DNA of 64,000 nucleotides from the NCBI RefSeq assembly GCF_917563915.1, contig NZ_CAKJTI010000018.1, positions 1 to 64,000 on the forward strand. Direction: 5' to 3'. The position numbers and the translations under genes are program-made. This document shows, in pieces, positions 37,242-45,766 of the stretch. Source of the DNA: Bacillus rhizoplanae. GTDB lineage: Bacteria; Bacillota; Bacilli; Bacillales; Bacillaceae_G. The notes under the pieces were generated by a model. That model was not told the DNA's origin, searched no databases, and saw only the letters and a list, made by a program, of their open reading frames with translations. Position 1 is the first letter of the stretch; every line of letters begins with the position of its first letter.

Positions 37242-37380
37242 AGTGAAACTTCCTTCTGGGAACGTTTTTTTCCCAGAAGGTTAGTTGAACCAATCGGGCT
37301 TTTACGGGCAGTTACTCCTATATACTCTTCATTTCCCTTAAATCTTAATCTGAGGAGTTACTGCACGTTAATAAGGTAAA
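37238..37380 (+). repeat. bcr1-type repeat with rewritten stems
   Basis: The frame elements ATAAAGTGAAACTTCC and GTTGAACCAATCGGGC are kept, but hairpin I is CCTTCTGGGAA/TTCCCAGAAGG and hairpin II is ACTCCT/AGGAGT. Both still pair. The right end is ATAAGGTAAAC. Confidence 0.8.
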
Positions 37381-37469
37381 CAAAAGCAAAGCAGCTCTTT
37401 TAGCTTCCGTCTAAAAGAGCTGCTTTTATACTGTGAAAGTTATTTCTATTGATTTCGTATAACAATAAA

Positions 37470-37703
37470 CTAACATTTTTTATGAAACCTTTTTCCATTC
37501 ATTTCGTTATAGTATACTTCATATTTCTCTCTCGTAATTGGATCAAAATATATTTCACCTGTAAACAAATACCCATTTGGTACTTCTGTGCCATGATTAT
37601 CTTGTAATCTTTTATCTTTTCTTTTAGCAATCATTAAAATAATAAGAAAAATAACCAGCTGTACACAGAAATATATTAAAATGCCTTTCCACATACTATT
37701 CAA
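37470..37703 (-). CDS. small single-span membrane protein
   Basis: Up to 77 residues: one hydrophobic helix (WKGILIYFCVQLVIFLIILM) and a soluble tail with GYLFTGEIYFDPITREKYEV. It overlaps the YbjQ-family gene by eight bases in a TTG-overlap arrangement; an ATG at 37694 is the other start. The function is unknown, but coupling suggests a partner of the YbjQ protein. Confidence 0.7.
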   Translation of the reverse strand: MNSMWKGILIYFCVQLVIFLIILMIAKRKDKRLQDNHGTEVPNGYLFTGEIYFDPITREKYEVYYNEMNGKRFHKKC

Positions 37704-38019
37704 CCGTTTCTACAATAACAGCTGTACCATATGCTACAATTTCACTCATATTATGACTAAGACTGCCTGAATCAAAACGAACCATAATAATTGCATTCGC
37801 TCCCATCGCTGCAGCATTTTCAATCATACGATCTAACGCATATTTTCTTGCATCCTCAAGCATTTCTGTATACTGTGAAATCTCTCCGCCAAATAAACCT
37901 TTGAATGCAGCTATAATATCTTTTCCTAAGCCTCTTGCCCGTACTGTTAATCCAAACACAGTTCCTAACGTCTTTTTTACTTCATAACCTGGCACACTTT
38001 CCGTTGTTACAACAATCAT
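37696..38019 (-). CDS. YbjQ/UPF0145-family protein
   Basis: A 107-residue protein with MIVVTTESVPGYEVKKTLG and DRMIENAAAMGANAIIMVRF, the family signatures. It is predicted to form pentamers and was once called heavy-metal-binding; the function is unproven. The ATG at 38019 has AAAGGGG upstream. A TTG nine bases earlier also opens the frame. Confidence 0.88.
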   Translation of the reverse strand: MIVVTTESVPGYEVKKTLGTVFGLTVRARGLGKDIIAAFKGLFGGEISQYTEMLEDARKYALDRMIENAAAMGANAIIMVRFDSGSLSHNMSEIVAYGTAVIVETVE

Positions 38020-38126
38020 TTCATTCAACCCCTTTAAAATTTATTATTATTATCAATAATGATAATAATATATGCAAAGAATGTCAAATATTCCTCTATC
38101 TTAAAATTTATTTACAAAACAACGAA

Positions 38127-38188
38127 AAACCCCCACCTATCTTCGATTTCTTAAAATCTTGAGGTGGGGGTTTTATAGTCGTTAAGTG
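38127..38188. repeat. bcr1 fragment reduced to hairpin II
   Basis: CCCCCACCTATCTTCGATTT ... AGGTGGGGGTTTTATAGTCGTTAAG. Only the central stem and a little 3' flank remain. The T-run after the stem makes it a good plus-strand terminator. Confidence 0.7.
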
Positions 38189-38216
38189 CAAAATATAACT
38201 TTGTTTGTAAACAAAG

Positions 38217-38741
38217 TTATTTTGCTCCCTGCTCTTCTTTTTTAAAACGATCATAATAATTAACTGCTGTAGAAAAATGTACTTCAACATCACGAATTAA
38301 CGCAGAATTTTCTTCTTTCGCTAATTGCGCTAATTTTTTCATCGCCTGCTCTGTTTCATTTAAAAAACCTACATACAAGTCGTTTTCCCTTTCTTTTGAT
38401 TTTGGAACCCGAATTTCTTTACGCACATTCTCAATATCTGCTAACGTATTTTCTGTTACCTTTTGTACGTCTTCTTTAAACTTCGGAGATTGTAATGTGC
38501 TTGCAGATCCTTCTTTAGCTTCTTTCCAAAGCTCCATAGCCTGATTTAATTCGTCATCAATTTTTTTCTCATATTGACTATGTACGGAATTATACACTTT
38601 CACATCTTCCGGATTGTCTTCTTTATGATCTGTTTGTTCTACTTTTTCTTTCGTTTCTTTTTTTGCTTCTTTATCACTAGTACATCCTGTTAATAGTAAT
38701 GCACTACTAAGCAGAATCGCACCCCAAGCTTTTTGTTTCAT
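38217..38741 (-). CDS. secreted lipoprotein of unknown function
   Basis: A 174-residue protein with lipobox LLLTGC (Cys about residue 20). A highly charged linker (EAKKETKEKVEQTDHKED) is followed by a predicted all-helical domain. No family is recognised beyond B. cereus-group lipoproteins. The ATG follows AAAAGGAG. The next 308 bases upstream hold no gene. Confidence 0.75.
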   Translation of the reverse strand: MKQKAWGAILLSSALLLTGCTSDKEAKKETKEKVEQTDHKEDNPEDVKVYNSVHSQYEKKIDDELNQAMELWKEAKEGSASTLQSPKFKEDVQKVTENTLADIENVRKEIRVPKSKERENDLYVGFLNETEQAMKKLAQLAKEENSALIRDVEVHFSTAVNYYDRFKKEEQGAK

Positions 38742-39049
38742 TGCAAACTACTCCTTTTATCCACTGTATTTCTTCTATATATTATATCGACAATGAGTAG
38801 AAAATTACACGTTTCTGCTTTCTTTTGTACCCATAACGATATTCTTTTCACAATATTGTCACCTTATCTACATTACTTATACTAAAAACCTATACGACTA
38901 CTACCTTTAAAAAGAAAGTTTGAACATCCTTACACAAAAAGATGATATAGCATATTCAGTCACAAAAGCAGGGTAATCTATTCCTTTTAATTAAAAAATT
39001 GTAAAATCATACAATATGCTATTTTATACAATTGGGGAGGTATAACATT

Positions 39050-40057
39050 TTGTTCTTTTCGAAAGCAATAGACTTATATGCCTTATATGGTTTGCATAAG
39101 AAACGCAGCAAAGAATTTCAATTTTCTTCTCTTCCTAGTAAAGTTTTAGAAACGAAAGACATCCAAGAGTTTTATAAAACCAATTCAATCAATATTCAAT
39201 TTGAAATAAAAGATTTTAATAACCAAAATTATACTATTGGTAAATTTGAATATAAAAGCTCAATTCAATCTGGTATTTCATGTAATGATATTGTGACTGG
39301 AGAGGCTTTTTTACACCAAAATGATGCCTCACCTAATATTATTTTTGTCCATGGTTGGAGAATGGATTCAAATGAAAGAGTAAAAAAAATATTTCATAAT
39401 CAAATAATGAATTTGAAATGGAATATGTATTATTTTACGCTACCCTATCACTTCGAAAGAAAGCCAGAATGTTCACTATATAGCGGAGAATACATGATTA
39501 GCGCCAACATTGAACGAACAGTCCAATCATCTCAGCAAGCTGTAGCTGATTTAAGAGGATTAATACAATGGATTAAGAAAAACAAACAAGGACCGGTAAT
39601 TTTAGTCGGTATTAGCCTAGGTGGATTCATTACAAATTTAATGGCTTTAGTTGAATCTCAAATTGATGTACTAGCTTCTATTTTTTATGCCAATCGTCTT
39701 TCTTATTCTATTTGGAATACAAAGCCTGGGAAATATATTAAAGCAGACTTACAAGAACACGGAATTACTTATAATGATTTAATACAGTATTGGAGAATTA
39801 CAGAACCTAACCAAACTGTTCCAGTAATGAACAAAGACAACATCCTGTTAATTTCCGCCAAAAACGATCAGTATGTCCATATCGAAGACACTGATTACTT
39901 ATGGCAGTCCTGGGGAAAACCTACACGATATGTATATAATGGCGGACATACTGGAATTGTCCTTAATCGCAAAAGAATTGCGACGGATACCATCAACTTT
40001 ATCCAAAAACGAATAGCTGGAGAAAGAAACCATTATGCAATGGATTCAATAAAATGA
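39050..40057 (+). CDS. alpha/beta hydrolase
   Basis: A 335-residue protein. The oxyanion region is FVHGWRMDSN, the nucleophile elbow is VGISLGGFITN (Ser), an acid is in LLISAKNDQYV, and the histidine is in YVYNGGHTGIVL. This is a complete hydrolase triad; the substrate is unknown. The TTG at 39050 has GGGGAGG nine bases upstream, and the frame to 39032 runs through that site. The stop codon lies inside a shortened bcr1 repeat. Confidence 0.8.
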   Translation: MFFSKAIDLYALYGLHKKRSKEFQFSSLPSKVLETKDIQEFYKTNSINIQFEIKDFNNQNYTIGKFEYKSSIQSGISCNDIVTGEAFLHQNDASPNIIFVHGWRMDSNERVKKIFHNQIMNLKWNMYYFTLPYHFERKPECSLYSGEYMISANIERTVQSSQQAVADLRGLIQWIKKNKQGPVILVGISLGGFITNLMALVESQIDVLASIFYANRLSYSIWNTKPGKYIKADLQEHGITYNDLIQYWRITEPNQTVPVMNKDNILLISAKNDQYVHIEDTDYLWQSWGKPTRYVYNGGHTGIVLNRKRIATDTINFIQKRIAGERNHYAMDSIK

Positions 40058-40103
40058 AACTTCCGTCGGTGGGGGTCTTACTGTCCCAAAATAGCGGGAT
40101 AAA
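40049..40103 (+). repeat. bcr1-type repeat, 55-bp deletion derivative
   Basis: ATAAAATGAAACTTCCGTCG fused to GGGGGTCTTACTGTCCCAAA and AATAGCGGGATAAA. Both ATAAA borders survive while nearly the whole interior is gone. Confidence 0.8.
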
Positions 40104-40205
40104 CTAATTTTAAAAAAACTATCCACCTATTGTAGTGGATAGTTCCTTTTCCCCTTATATTCTTCATTCCTTTTAAAACAAACGATCCTTTCTACTGCTT
40201 ATGCA

Positions 40206-41483
40206 CTATACAGCTTTCTTCGTCTCTTTCAACACTTTCATACCAGAAACTGCTTCTGCATATTTTGCTTCATCAAATTCATTTTCACTCTTTGCAACAA
40301 TCATCGTAGCAATCCCGTTTCCAATTAAGTTTACAATAGCTCTTCCTTCACTCATGAAGCGATCTACTCCAAGAAGTAGTGCTAATCCTTCCAAAGGAAT
40401 AACCTTTAATGCTGATAAAGTAGACGCTAATACAATAAATCCACTTCCTGTCACACCTGCAGCTCCCTTAGACGTTAACATAAGCACTAAAATAATTGTA
40501 ACTTGCTGCCCAATTGTTAAATCTATACCAAATACTTGTGCTAAAAAGACAACTGACATGGATAAATAAATAGACGTACCATCAAGATTGAAAGAATAAC
40601 CTGTTGGAATAACGAGACCAACAACAGATTTTGAACATCCATATTGCTCCATCTTATTCATCATTCTTGGCAGTACAGATTCAGAAGAACTTGTTCCTAA
40701 TACAATTAATATTTCATCCCGAATAAACTTTAAATAATTCCATAAACTAAATCCATATATCTTACAAATAATATTTAAAACAACAAAAACGAATAGGAAC
40801 ATCGTTATATATACTGACATCATTAATTTTCCAAGTGGCACAAGCGACGCAAGTCCAAAGTAACCGATTGTATATGCCATAGCACCAAATGCCCCGATCG
40901 GTGCAGCCTTCATTACATAGCCAATAATGTTAAAGAATACGTGTGAAAGTTTGTCTAAGAAATCAATCACTGACTTTCCTTTTTCTCCAAGAGCCGCTAG
41001 CCCTATACCAAATAAAATCGAAAAGAATAATACTTGTAAAATATCACCTTTTGCAAACGCATCAACCATATTAGAAGGCACGATATGAGTTACAAAATCA
41101 ATCCAGTTAATGCCCTGTCCTCCGCCTTGTGTATATTTTGATACGTCCCCTTTTGCAAGTTCATTAAAGTTAAGACCTTCCCCTGGCTTTATAATATTTA
41201 CAACAATTAAACCAACAATAAGTGCAAATGTCGTCACCACTTCAAAATAAATAAGAGCTTTTCCGCCGACCTTACCAACCTTTTTCATATCTCCCATTTT
41301 GGCAATACCAAGTACAATTGTTAAGAAAATAATCGGTGCAATTACCATTTTTACAGCATTGATAAATGTATCACCTAATGGCTTCATTTGTTTACCAACA
41401 CTTGGCCAAAGTAATCCAACTAACACACCAAGCACAATAGCCGTTAATACTTGAAAGGTTAAATTTTTAAAGAGTCGTTTCAC
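40206..41483 (-). CDS. dctP: C4-dicarboxylate:cation symporter (DctA/DctP type)
   Basis: A 425-residue DAACS transporter with eight or nine helices. SSESVLPRMMNKMEQYG (serine-rich hairpin), PTGYSFNLDGTSIYLSM (NMDGT-like) and GVTGSGFIVLAST are the substrate motifs. It imports succinate, fumarate and malate. It is followed upstream by dctR-dctS and the divergent dctB, as in B. subtilis. A CcpA-like site precedes it. Confidence 0.92.
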   Translation of the reverse strand: MKRLFKNLTFQVLTAIVLGVLVGLLWPSVGKQMKPLGDTFINAVKMVIAPIIFLTIVLGIAKMGDMKKVGKVGGKALIYFEVVTTFALIVGLIVVNIIKPGEGLNFNELAKGDVSKYTQGGGQGINWIDFVTHIVPSNMVDAFAKGDILQVLFFSILFGIGLAALGEKGKSVIDFLDKLSHVFFNIIGYVMKAAPIGAFGAMAYTIGYFGLASLVPLGKLMMSVYITMFLFVFVVLNIICKIYGFSLWNYLKFIRDEILIVLGTSSSESVLPRMMNKMEQYGCSKSVVGLVIPTGYSFNLDGTSIYLSMSVVFLAQVFGIDLTIGQQVTIILVLMLTSKGAAGVTGSGFIVLASTLSALKVIPLEGLALLLGVDRFMSEGRAIVNLIGNGIATMIVAKSENEFDEAKYAEAVSGMKVLKETKKAV

Positions 41484-41539
41484 CTTTTTCTCCCTCCTCT
41501 AATTTTATAAACTTTTCTACCCCTTTGTTTCTAACATAA

Positions 41540-41553
41540 TGATAGCGTTTACA
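41540..41553 (-). promoter_or_regulatory. candidate CcpA cre site upstream of dctP
   Basis: TGTAAACGCTATCA on the minus strand fits TGWAANCGNTNWCA fully, 57-70 bases before the start codon. Confidence 0.55.
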
Positions 41554-41604
41554 TTAAAAAGAGAGAAGTTTATGGTCATAACGAATATTTTGTTCATTTT
41601 GGTC

Positions 41605-42303
41605 TTAGTTTTTCATTTCATGAAACACATAGCGATTAATTGGTCTTCCAACTCCACCATATTGAACCGCCAAATGAATTACACCGCTTTTTTCTAAATA
41701 ATCTAAGTAACGCCGGGCCGTAACTCTAGCTATCCCAATTGCACGTGCCACTTCTTCGGCAGAACGAGGCTCTTCTTGCTTTTTTACATACGTTACAATT
41801 TCATTTAATGTAAATTCGTTCAAGCCTTTTGGCAAATTGCTCACTGTTTTCTCAGAACGCCCAGAATATAGTAATAAATCTAGTTGCTCCTGCGAAATAA
41901 CCCCAGAATCTCTCAAACTCGTTCTATATTGGCGGTACTTCTCTAACGCTTGCTGAATACGATACAGCTTAAAAGGCTTAATAATATAATCTATCGCTCC
42001 ATTTTGAAGCATGAGTTTAATTGTTTCCCTATCTTTAGCAGCAGACACAACAATTACATCTGTTTCTAATTCTTGCTTTCGAAATTCCTGCAGTACTTTA
42101 ATACCATCCTTTTTAGGCATAAAGATATCCAAAATAACAAGATCTGGATTCATTTTTTTGACAAAACGAATCCCCTCCTCACCATCGCTTGCAACAGCTA
42201 TTACTTGAAACCCTTCTACACTTCTTATAAATTCTTTATTCACTTCCTGAACCATTGGATCATCTTCTATCAACACTACTTTAAATTCCTCTTTACATGC
42301 CAT
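41605..42303 (-). CDS. dctR: response regulator DctR
   Basis: A 232-residue CitB/DctR-type regulator. The receiver domain has VVLIEDDPMVQEV and the phosphoacceptor Asp in LVILDIFMPKKDG, with the Lys in IIKPFK. The C-terminal helix-turn-helix is SAEEVARAIGIARVTARRYL. It activates dctP in response to dicarboxylates. Its start overlaps the end of dctS by 11 bases. Confidence 0.92.
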   Translation of the reverse strand: MACKEEFKVVLIEDDPMVQEVNKEFIRSVEGFQVIAVASDGEEGIRFVKKMNPDLVILDIFMPKKDGIKVLQEFRKQELETDVIVVSAAKDRETIKLMLQNGAIDYIIKPFKLYRIQQALEKYRQYRTSLRDSGVISQEQLDLLLYSGRSEKTVSNLPKGLNEFTLNEIVTYVKKQEEPRSAEEVARAIGIARVTARRYLDYLEKSGVIHLAVQYGGVGRPINRYVFHEMKN

Positions 42304-43894
42304 ACAATTCCGCCTCCATCTCCATTGGAAAAGTAATGATAAAAGAAGTTCCTTCATCTTGAAAAGATGAAATCCTAATTTCTCCTCTTCCCTTTTCAAC
42401 AATTTGTTTTACTAGAAAAAGACCATAACCTGTCCCGCTACGCTTATTCACAGTAAACCCTTTCTCATATACCCTTGGTAAATGCTCTTCTTTTATTCCG
42501 CAGCCATTATCTTCAATTAATATCGCACACACGTCCTCTGACTGCTCAATACTAATATCAATTCTTTTATTCGCGGCCTCAATTTGTTCAAATGATCCGA
42601 ATGCATTTTCTATTAAATTTCCTAATAATACAACGAAATCGTGTTGATCTAATTGGTATGGAAAAGCCTCCAAATAACTATTTTGATCAATAACCACTTG
42701 AATTCCAAGCTCTTTTCCTCTACTAACTTTACTTAAAAGCAGACCTGCAACGGCATCATTTTTAATTGTTTCATTTAAAAAATTTGTTACATTTTCCTGT
42801 TCTTCTGAAGTGTTATATGCAAGTTGTAATGCCTTATCAGCTTTACCGAGCTGAATTAAACCTGCTATTGTATGAAGCTTATTCATATGCTCATGACTTT
42901 GCACACGCAATGCCTCTACAAAGTTCTTCACTCCAGTTAATTCTTCCGCAAGCTTTGTTACTTCGGTACGATCTTGGAAAATTGCTACAGCCCCAATTAA
43001 TTCATTCCCCTTCTTAATAGGGATACGATTACTTAAAATAACCTGTCCGCTGACTTTTATCTCTTCATTGTATACTGCCTGATTTTTCTCCACGATTTCT
43101 GGAAGCCTTGTATCCTCTAATACTTTACGAATAGGCTTTCCTACAACATCTCCATCTACATGAAAAACTTGCTTTGCTTTCTCGTTGAAAACCGTAATAA
43201 TTTCTTGATTATCAATCGCAATCACACCCTCATTCATGGAATGAAAGGTTGCTGTCCTTTCCTCAAGTATTCGTTTAATTTCATATGGCTCTAACTGAAA
43301 CATTTGTTTTTTTATATGATTGGCGAGCATTAATGAACCTATCAATCCAAATATTAAAGTTAATATGACTATAAAAAGAATTTCTCCTCGTAATTCAACC
43401 ATAATCCCCCAAAAGCTTGGTATTTTGTTTCCCACAACGACAACACCAATTTGGTTTAAGTCTTGATCTTTAATAGGCATAAACGCACGAATTACAGTAC
43501 CTATTTCTCCCTTTGCTTTTGAAAAATAAATATGCTCTGCAAATGCTGGTTCTTCATCTGCTCCTTTTGAAGGTTTCCCGATCATTTCTTTCACAGGATG
43601 CGAATATCGAACTCGTTCCATATTCATAACTACAATATAATCTGTTTCATTAATTACTCTAATCTTTTCAATAACAGGATTTAATGTAACCCATCCATTT
43701 ACTTCTTGAAGAGCCCTCTTTACATCTGACATTTCTGCTACCGTTCGCGCTGTATTCATAGATCTAATTCTTAATTCTTTCTCTTCTTTTTGTTGAATAT
43801 TTGCGATTATAATCCCTCCACTAATCATGAGCGAGAATATAACTACTGCATAAGAAAGAATCGTAATTTTCCAACGGATTGGTAATTTTCTCAC
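42293..43894 (-). CDS. dctS: sensor histidine kinase DctS
   Basis: A 533-residue DcuS/CitA-type kinase. Two membrane helices (about residues 14-34 and 170-192) flank an extracellular sensor domain; a PAS domain follows (FHSMNEGVIAIDNQEIITVF). The phospho-His is in VQSHEHMNKLHTIAGL, and the ATPase has NLIENAFGSF, DNGCGI and GTGYGLFLVKQIVE. The GTG at 43894 follows AAAGGAGG. Confidence 0.92.
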   Translation of the reverse strand: MRKLPIRWKITILSYAVVIFSLMISGGIIIANIQQKEEKELRIRSMNTARTVAEMSDVKRALQEVNGWVTLNPVIEKIRVINETDYIVVMNMERVRYSHPVKEMIGKPSKGADEEPAFAEHIYFSKAKGEIGTVIRAFMPIKDQDLNQIGVVVVGNKIPSFWGIMVELRGEILFIVILTLIFGLIGSLMLANHIKKQMFQLEPYEIKRILEERTATFHSMNEGVIAIDNQEIITVFNEKAKQVFHVDGDVVGKPIRKVLEDTRLPEIVEKNQAVYNEEIKVSGQVILSNRIPIKKGNELIGAVAIFQDRTEVTKLAEELTGVKNFVEALRVQSHEHMNKLHTIAGLIQLGKADKALQLAYNTSEEQENVTNFLNETIKNDAVAGLLLSKVSRGKELGIQVVIDQNSYLEAFPYQLDQHDFVVLLGNLIENAFGSFEQIEAANKRIDISIEQSEDVCAILIEDNGCGIKEEHLPRVYEKGFTVNKRSGTGYGLFLVKQIVEKGRGEIRISSFQDEGTSFIITFPMEMEAELYGM

Positions 43895-43982
43895 TTTTGG
43901 CCCTCCTTTCCTCAAAAAGCATCTTTACGAATAGAAATCTTCTCGATATGCTTACAATAACAACCTCAAAAGGAGAACTAAG

Positions 43983-45050
43983 ATGAAAAAAGCAGCTACT
44001 TTTATACTCCTTTTCATCACTTTAATTGCAAGCGCTTTATTTATTAAATATCAGAGTTATTTTTCTCAAAATACACTCTCATACGATGATGAACAAGAAG
44101 GACTAGAAGACCAAATCGTCTTTAAATTTAGCCATGTTGTAGCCGAAAACACACCAAAAGGACGTGCTGCCAACAAATTTGCTGAACTCGTTAATGAAAA
44201 ATCAAATGGTAAAATAAAAGTAGAAGTCTTCCCTAACGGAAGCTTATATTCTGATATAGAAGAATTTCATGCTTTAAAATCTGGGCAAGTACAAATTATT
44301 GCTCCCTCTACATCAAAACTTGGAGCGTTCTCCCCTGAATGGGGCGTACTTGATTTACCATTTGCTTTTTCAAGTTATGAAGCCTTACAAGAAGGCTTAA
44401 ACGGAAAAATTGGGGAACAATTACTTCAATCCTTACAAAAAGATGGAATAAAAGGGCTTGCCCACTGGTCCAACGGCTTTAAACAAATCACTTCAAATAA
44501 AGGGCCCATTTATACACCCGAAGATATAAAGGGACAATCTTTTCGCATCATGCAAAGTAATGTAATCAAATCCCAATTTGATTTATTAAAAGTTCACACA
44601 TATCAAGATTCATTTAATTCTACATATCAATTAATTGAATCAGGAAAAGTTGATGGCGAAGAAAATACCATTTCAAATATCTACTCTAAAAAATTCTATA
44701 ACGTTCAAAACTATTTGACAATTACTAACCATGGGTATTTAGGATATGTTGTCATGATGGATCAAAAAACCTGGGACAAACAAACGAAAAAAACAAAGCA
44801 AATATTAATGGAAGCAATGGAAGAAACGACTGCTTGGAATAATCAACAATCCATTCAAATGAACAAAGAACAACTTGAACTCATGAAACAAAACTCATCG
44901 ATTCAAATTCATGAATTAAACGACGAACAACGAAAAGAATGGGAAAAGACACTATCACCTATATACGACCAACTTGCTCCTACGATTGGAGAGAATTTGG
45001 TAGAGGAGTTAAAGGAATTACAGCGGAAGTACGAAACACAGGTTCCGTAA
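43983..45050 (+). CDS. dctB: dicarboxylate-binding protein DctB (TRAP-type DctP fold)
   Basis: A 355-residue extracellular binding protein. The N-terminal membrane anchor (ATFILLFITLIASALF) is followed by a TRAP DctP domain (FKFSHVVAENTPKGRAANKF, GVLDLPFAFSSYEAL, FRIMQSNV). No TRAP permease genes are near. In B. subtilis DctB helps the DctS sensor and DctP, and the divergent position here supports that role. It is followed by a large terminator hairpin. Confidence 0.9.
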   Translation: MKKAATFILLFITLIASALFIKYQSYFSQNTLSYDDEQEGLEDQIVFKFSHVVAENTPKGRAANKFAELVNEKSNGKIKVEVFPNGSLYSDIEEFHALKSGQVQIIAPSTSKLGAFSPEWGVLDLPFAFSSYEALQEGLNGKIGEQLLQSLQKDGIKGLAHWSNGFKQITSNKGPIYTPEDIKGQSFRIMQSNVIKSQFDLLKVHTYQDSFNSTYQLIESGKVDGEENTISNIYSKKFYNVQNYLTITNHGYLGYVVMMDQKTWDKQTKKTKQILMEAMEETTAWNNQQSIQMNKEQLELMKQNSSIQIHELNDEQRKEWEKTLSPIYDQLAPTIGENLVEELKELQRKYETQVP

Positions 45051-45090
45051 TAGTAAAACTCATAAATATTCAAGGATAGATGCCTAAAAA

Positions 45091-45144
45091 ATCCGTCCTT
45101 TCTTAAGATAATACCTTCAGCCATCTTAAGAAAGGACGAATTTA
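45091..45144 (+). terminator. terminator hairpin of dctB
   Basis: CGTCCTTTCTTAAGAT/ATCTTAAGAAAGGACG, a 16-pair stem. Confidence 0.75.
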
Positions 45145-45322
45145 CTATTATAACAGGGAATCCCAAATCATAATTACATGCGAACGTTTCGCACTCTCGA
45201 AACTCTTCAAATCGCGATGAAGAAAAAGTAGAAGCGAAATCAAGTGGATTTTCCACAGTATCAAGACATCAGGAATGATTGACGTGAATCCACAGTGTTG
45301 TTAAAATTATTGTTAGAATTAA

Positions 45323-45400
45323 TGTGAAAGGATTCACAATATTTGACCTTCATTGTGAAATCATTCACAAGTATCACCTCTAAATGTGAAGAGTTTCACA
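45323..45400. promoter_or_regulatory. three FNR/CRP-type palindromes in 31-bp steps upstream of the SCIFF gene
   Basis: TGTGAANNNNTTCACA occurs at 45323-45338, 45354-45369 and 45385-45400. Each is a full dyad and the step is exactly 31 bp. It fits the Fnr/CRP consensus TGTGAN6TCACA. The nearest gene downstream is the SCIFF precursor, which starts 52 bases after the last site. The rest of 45145-45451 has no gene. Confidence 0.65.
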
Positions 45401-45451
45401 ATATTTAACTCTTATTTCTTTAAAAAACATTTTAAAAAGGAGTTGTGCGTT

Positions 45452-45601
45452 ATGAAAAGAATCGTAACACTGAGCACTCGTAAACTGAAGGATACCGCAA
45501 AACATGGTGGATGCGGCGCATGCCAAACATCTTGCCAATCAGCTTGCAAAACGTCTTGCGGAGTTGCAAATCAGAAGTGTGAAAACACAATGAACAGATA
45601 G
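45452..45601 (+). CDS. SCIFF ranthipeptide precursor
   Basis: A 49-residue precursor with six cysteines (21, 24, 28, 32, 36, 43) in the pattern GGCGACQTSCQSACKTSC plus GVANQKC. This is the SCIFF (six cysteines in forty-five residues) signature, the substrate of a radical SAM maturase that builds thioether links. An AAAAGGAG ribosome site precedes it. SCIFF is near-universal in Clostridia; its presence in a Bacillus background is noteworthy. The maturase gene lies 165 bases downstream. Confidence 0.93.
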   Translation: MKRIVTLSTRKLKDTAKHGGCGACQTSCQSACKTSCGVANQKCENTMNR

Positions 45602-45616
45602 GAAATAAGAAATGTA

Positions 45617-45652
45617 CCGCCCAACTGCTTTCCAGATGGGCGGCAATTTTTA
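45617..45652 (+). terminator. intrinsic terminator after the SCIFF gene
   Basis: CCGCCC/GGGCGG stem followed by ATTTTTAT. The T-run also forms the TTTAT border of the next repeat. It should limit transcription of the maturase relative to the peptide. Confidence 0.75.
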
Positions 45653-45740
45653 TTCCGCTATTCGCGGGCAGTAAAATACCTATCGGTTCAACTAACCACC
45701 AGTGGGAGAAAAAATCCCACTAATGGAAGTTTCACTTTAT
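45649..45740 (-). repeat. bcr1-type repeat, inverted, between SCIFF precursor and maturase
   Basis: Read on the minus strand: ATAAAGTGAAACTTCCATTA, hairpin I (GTGGGA/TCCCAC), AGTTGAACCGATAGG, then ACTGCCCGCGAATAGCGG and ATAAA. Hairpin II is missing. TTTAT borders both ends. Confidence 0.85.
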
Positions 45741-45766
45741 GGACAAAAGGAGTTTGATTATTAAGC

